Source of the DNA: Gordonia sp. (in: high G+C Gram-positive bacteria)
Lineage (GTDB): Bacteria; Actinomycetota; Actinomycetes; Mycobacteriales; Mycobacteriaceae
Assembly (NCBI GenBank): GCA_030152405.1
Contig: JASLJL010000455.1
Span: forward strand, 1 to 8,603
Reading direction: 5' to 3'
DNA length: 8,603 nucleotides
The translations under genes were made by a program, and so were the position numbers. This document shows, piece after piece, positions 6,083-8,603 of the stretch (position 1 is its first letter; the number at the start of each line of letters is the position of its first letter). Below the pieces are notes generated by a model. It was given only the letters and a program-made list of their open reading frames with translations. It did no database searches and had not been told where the DNA came from.

Positions 6083-6089
6083 GAACGAC

Positions 6090-6950
6090 ATGTCGATGAC
6101 CGCGGATCTGCACGTGCACACTCACTTCTCCGACGGCACGGATTCGCCCGACGAACTGTTCGCGGCGGCGCACGCGGCAGGGCTGACGACGATCGGCCTC
6201 ACCGACCACGACACGTCCAAGGGCTGGGACCCCGTGGCGGCCGCCGTCCCGAAGGGGATGCGGGTGCTTCCCGGCGCCGAGTTCTCGACGAAGCACCCGG
6301 CCCCCGACGGATCGCTGGTGTCCGTCCACCTGCTGGGATACCTGTTCGACCCGACCTCGCCGGCCATCGTGGCGGAATGGCAGCGCATGAAGGACGACCG
6401 CCGTCTCCGGGGCGAGCGGATCGTCGAGAAGCTCATCGCGGCCGATTACAAGATCGACCTCGAACGGGTGCGGGAGATCGCCGGCCCGAGCAACATCGGC
6501 AGGCCCCACATCGCGCGGGCGCTCGTCGAGGCCGGCGTCATCGAGACCGTCGGAGACGCGTTCAGCGGTCTCCTCGACGACGACGGCGACTTCTACGTCG
6601 CGCTGCGCTCCACGTCGCTGATCGAAGGCATCACGATGATCACTCAGGCCGGGGGAGTGCCCGTCGTCGCCCACCCGCGCGCTCGCGCGGCGGCGAGCGT
6701 GCTGACCGCCGACGTTCTCGAGGAACTCGCCGACCGCGGACTCCAGGGCATCGAGGTCCGCCACCCGGATCACGACGACGCCGCGCGCGCCGAACTCGGC
6801 GGGATCGCGACCGGCCTGCGGCTCCTGCAGACCGGATCGAGCGACTACCACGGCGGCAACAAGACCCTGGTCATCGGACAGGAGCGCACCTCCGACGACG
6901 TCGTCGACACGATCATCGAACGCGGCGCCGTCGCACCTTTCGTCGGCTGA
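6090..6950 (+). CDS. PHP-domain metal-dependent phosphoesterase (YciV/RnaAM-like)
   Basis: This 286-aa protein has the full set of PHP metal ligands: DLHVHTHFSDG (6-16; His8, His10, Asp15), LTDHD (37-41; Asp39, His40), GAEFS (62-66; Glu64), VHLLGY (79-84; His80), AHP (194-196; His195) and SDYHG (251-255; Asp252, His254). GRPHIARAL (137-145) is the insertion motif shared with YciV/TrpH-type proteins. Related enzymes act on nucleoside 3',5'-bisphosphates such as pAp, or as 5'-3' exoribonucleases on short RNA ends, using a trinuclear metal site. The exact substrate here is not known. ATG 6090 is preferred to 6081 or 6096 because a -10 hexamer ends 7 nt before it, which would make the mRNA leaderless. 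The SCP-type gene begins 5 bp after the stop, so the two are probably co-transcribed. Confidence 0.9.
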   Translation: MSMTADLHVHTHFSDGTDSPDELFAAAHAAGLTTIGLTDHDTSKGWDPVAAAVPKGMRVLPGAEFSTKHPAPDGSLVSVHLLGYLFDPTSPAIVAEWQRMKDDRRLRGERIVEKLIAADYKIDLERVREIAGPSNIGRPHIARALVEAGVIETVGDAFSGLLDDDGDFYVALRSTSLIEGITMITQAGGVPVVAHPRARAAASVLTADVLEELADRGLQGIEVRHPDHDDAARAELGGIATGLRLLQTGSSDYHGGNKTLVIGQERTSDDVVDTIIERGAVAPFVG

Positions 6951-6955
6951 CGGCC

Positions 6956-7348
6956 ATGGGACCGAGAGACCGAGTCGACGCCGCGCAGACCCGTGCCGCG
7001 GTGCTCGCCGTCGCCGACTGGCTGCTCGACGAGACGTCGCCGACTCCGCCGCGCCCCGCTCTCGCCGCGGCGGTGCGCACCACCGCGCGAACCGTCGCGC
7101 AGGACGCCCCCGGCAACTCCGTCGAACTGCGGGTGCCGCCGTTCGTCGCCGTGCAATGCATCGAAGGCGTCCGGCACACGCGTGGAACCCCGCCGAACGT
7201 CGTCGAGACGACGCCCCGCACGTGGCTGCTGCTGGCGACCGGCCTCGCGCAGTTCGACGACGCCGTCGAGACCCACGACGTCAGCGTCTCCGGGCATCGG
7301 GCGGCAGACGTGGCGGCGTTCCTGCCCGTCGTGCCCCTCAAGCGCTGA
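6956..7348 (+). CDS. Sterol carrier family protein (SCP_3 type, Rv0807-like)
   Basis: This small cytosolic protein has 130 aa. The N-terminal helix (QTRAAVLAVADWLLDE, 11-26) is followed by a strand-rich core with ELRVPPFVAVQCIEGVRHTRG, PPNVVETTPRTWLLLATG and a basic end (VSVSGHRAADVAAFLPVVPLKR). This matches the bacterial SCP-2 orthologue group found next to purF in Mycobacteriales (Mtb Rv0807). SCP-2 folds bind lipids in a hydrophobic pocket, but no ligand is known for this group. It starts 5 bp after the PHP gene without a clear ribosome site, which suggests translational coupling. Its constant place before purF hints at a link to purine synthesis that sequence alone cannot show. Confidence 0.85.
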   Translation: MGPRDRVDAAQTRAAVLAVADWLLDETSPTPPRPALAAAVRTTARTVAQDAPGNSVELRVPPFVAVQCIEGVRHTRGTPPNVVETTPRTWLLLATGLAQFDDAVETHDVSVSGHRAADVAAFLPVVPLKR

Positions 7349-7375
7349 CGTCGGGTGTGACGTTGCCGGTCGAAC

Positions 7376-7405
7376 TTCGTTCCACCAGGTGGCGGAAGGT
7401 ACGCT
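7376..7405 (+). promoter_or_regulatory. Possible purF promoter with a palindrome in the spacer
   Basis: TACGCT (7400-7405) fits the TANNNT -10, and TTCGTT (7376-7381) could serve as -35 with an 18-bp spacer. The spacer holds the perfect palindrome CCACC-A-GGTGG (7382-7392). A start near 7412 would leave a leader of about 35 nt including the purF ribosome site. Repressor binding here would block RNA polymerase, but no purine regulator is in the window. Confidence 0.35.
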
Positions 7406-7434
7406 TGGGAAACGCCCGTCCAGCCCACGAAATC

Positions 7435-7438
7435 GGAG
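7435..7438 (+). promoter_or_regulatory. Ribosome binding site of purF
   Basis: GGAG lies 9 nt before the GTG at 7448 and supports that start. This contrasts with the apparently leaderless genes upstream. Confidence 0.55.
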
Positions 7439-7447
7439 CGTCGCATC

Positions 7448-8603
<1,156 letters not shown>

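Overview
The window looks like chromosomal DNA from a high-GC actinobacterium of the order Mycobacteriales (Gordonia, Williamsia or Rhodococcus type). The evidence is the strong G/C preference at third codon positions, GTG starts, several starts without a Shine-Dalgarno sequence, and a sterol-carrier (SCP_3-type) gene directly before purF, an arrangement I recall from mycobacteria (Rv0807-Rv0808). The genus is an inference. No tRNA, rRNA, CRISPR array, insertion sequence or phage gene was seen, so this reads as ordinary core chromosome with one local scar.

Layout. 1-735 (+) is the C-terminal part of an Abhydrolase_9-type serine hydrolase. 864-1550 (+) is a DUF805 membrane protein with a Q/P/G/Y-rich tail. 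1551-1879 has no intact gene. It holds what looks like the last ~33 codons of an RDD-family membrane protein (1641-1742), a perfect 15-bp terminator hairpin (1760-1794) and a cluster of TGGAC/GTCCA half-sites. 1880-2956 (+) is an NAD(P)-binding reductase of the dihydrodipicolinate reductase / 2,4-diaminopentanoate dehydrogenase type. 2979-3527 and 3524-3958 (+) are a translationally coupled pair: a CD225/dispanin-like membrane protein and a DUF2752 membrane protein. Convergent to them, only 4 bp away, is a 138-aa single-pass membrane protein (3963-4379, -). Upstream of it lies a 502-aa glutamate-cysteine ligase-family (GCS2) protein (4427-5935, -). Divergent from that, after ~150 bp, come a PHP-domain phosphoesterase (6090-6950, +), an SCP_3-type protein (6956-7348, +) and purF (7448 to the window edge, +), whose product catalyses the first committed step of purine synthesis.

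No obvious new multi-gene system is present. The most coherent extra signal is regulatory. Four genes on both strands (starts 1880, 2979, 4379 and 6090) each have a TANNNT -10 hexamer ending exactly 7 nt before the start codon and no usable Shine-Dalgarno sequence. That is the signature expected of leaderless mRNAs, and it also fixes their start codons. Other points worth a look are the decayed RDD gene, the dispanin/DUF2752 pair, the paired half-site array before the reductase, the palindrome inside the predicted purF promoter and the CCC/GGG palindromes between the GCS2 and PHP genes.
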